A stretch of 64,000 nucleotides of DNA from NCBI GenBank assembly GCA_963170055.1, contig CAUJGJ010000087.1, positions 1,322,601 through 1,386,600 of the forward strand, given 5' to 3'. Each line of letters begins with the position of its first letter. Within the stretch, counting starts at the first letter, position 1. The position numbers and the translations under genes were made by a program. Below the pieces are notes generated by a model. That model saw only the letters and a program-made list of their open reading frames with translations, had not been told where the DNA came from and did not search any database. Shown one piece after another: positions 63,942 to 64,000 of this stretch. The DNA is from Halisarca cf. caerulea. Taxonomy: Eukaryota; Porifera; Demospongiae; Chondrillida; Halisarcidae.

Positions 63942-64000
63942 GGGTTCCAGATTGTCCTAGTGATGTCAATGTTGTCGAAGGAGATCTTTGTGATAGTGTT
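63942..64000 (+). CDS. Second FN3 exon, cut by window end
   Basis: Acceptor CCCTCCCTCAG precedes 63,942, and the phase-1 frame reads GVPDCPSDVNVVEGDLCDSV before the window stops. The G-P-CPS..V start matches the opening of the first FN3 exon (GTPSCPRSFNL), so this is very probably another cysteine-containing FN3 domain of the same gene. Confidence 0.75.

Overview
The window is animal nuclear DNA, most likely from a demosponge (Amphimedon-like is my best guess, not proven). The evidence is AT-rich sequence with intron-split genes (GT..AG, all phase 1), cysteine-rich immunoglobulin and fibronectin-III exons of a kind common in sponge surface receptors, a HIRAN-domain fragment carried on a MITE, and Tc1, piggyBac, Harbinger, hAT-like and LINE relics. 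There is no operon, prokaryotic gene or intact RNA gene.

Positions 1-51,600 are gene-poor and built from one very large, partly degraded segmental duplication in direct orientation: unit A (about 1-19,500), unit B (19,500-32,440) and unit C (32,440-51,600). The same modules recur in the same order in each unit, and some modules recur inside a unit every 5-6 kb. This DNA is saturated with alternating purine-pyrimidine tracts: (TG/CA)n microsatellites and hundreds of short TACG/ACGT runs. Because the units are paralogous, several transposon insertions can be read against an empty site elsewhere in the window. Examples are a Harbinger-type MITE in A (TAA target duplication), a 91-bp hAT-like element in A (8-bp duplication), LINE tails in A and in C, a TA-flanked MITE in C, and a nested pair of TIR elements in C, the inner one carrying a HIRAN fragment. 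Unit B alone has a 24-bp minisatellite, itself split by a MITE.

Positions 51,600-59,900 are a transposon-rich stretch: a LINE reverse-transcriptase fragment, a Tc1-type transposase broken by two younger elements, and a decayed piggyBac transposase. The last two lie inside a 6.2-kb intron of a gene read leftwards.

Positions 53,393-64,000 hold the main genic feature: two related genes read away from each other from a 262-bp shared upstream region that is itself an imperfect palindrome. Each starts with a signal-peptide exon (59,991-59,919 on the minus strand; 60,254-60,329 on the plus strand) followed by an Ig-like exon (53,689-53,393 minus; 60,728-61,024 plus). The plus gene continues with two FN3 exons and runs off the window. 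The two Ig exons are identical except for seven bases packed into 60 bp, six of which change amino acids. No later exon of the minus gene is visible before the repeat array begins, so that copy may be truncated. These look like lineage-specific adhesion or recognition receptors; their ligand and intracellular part cannot be seen here.
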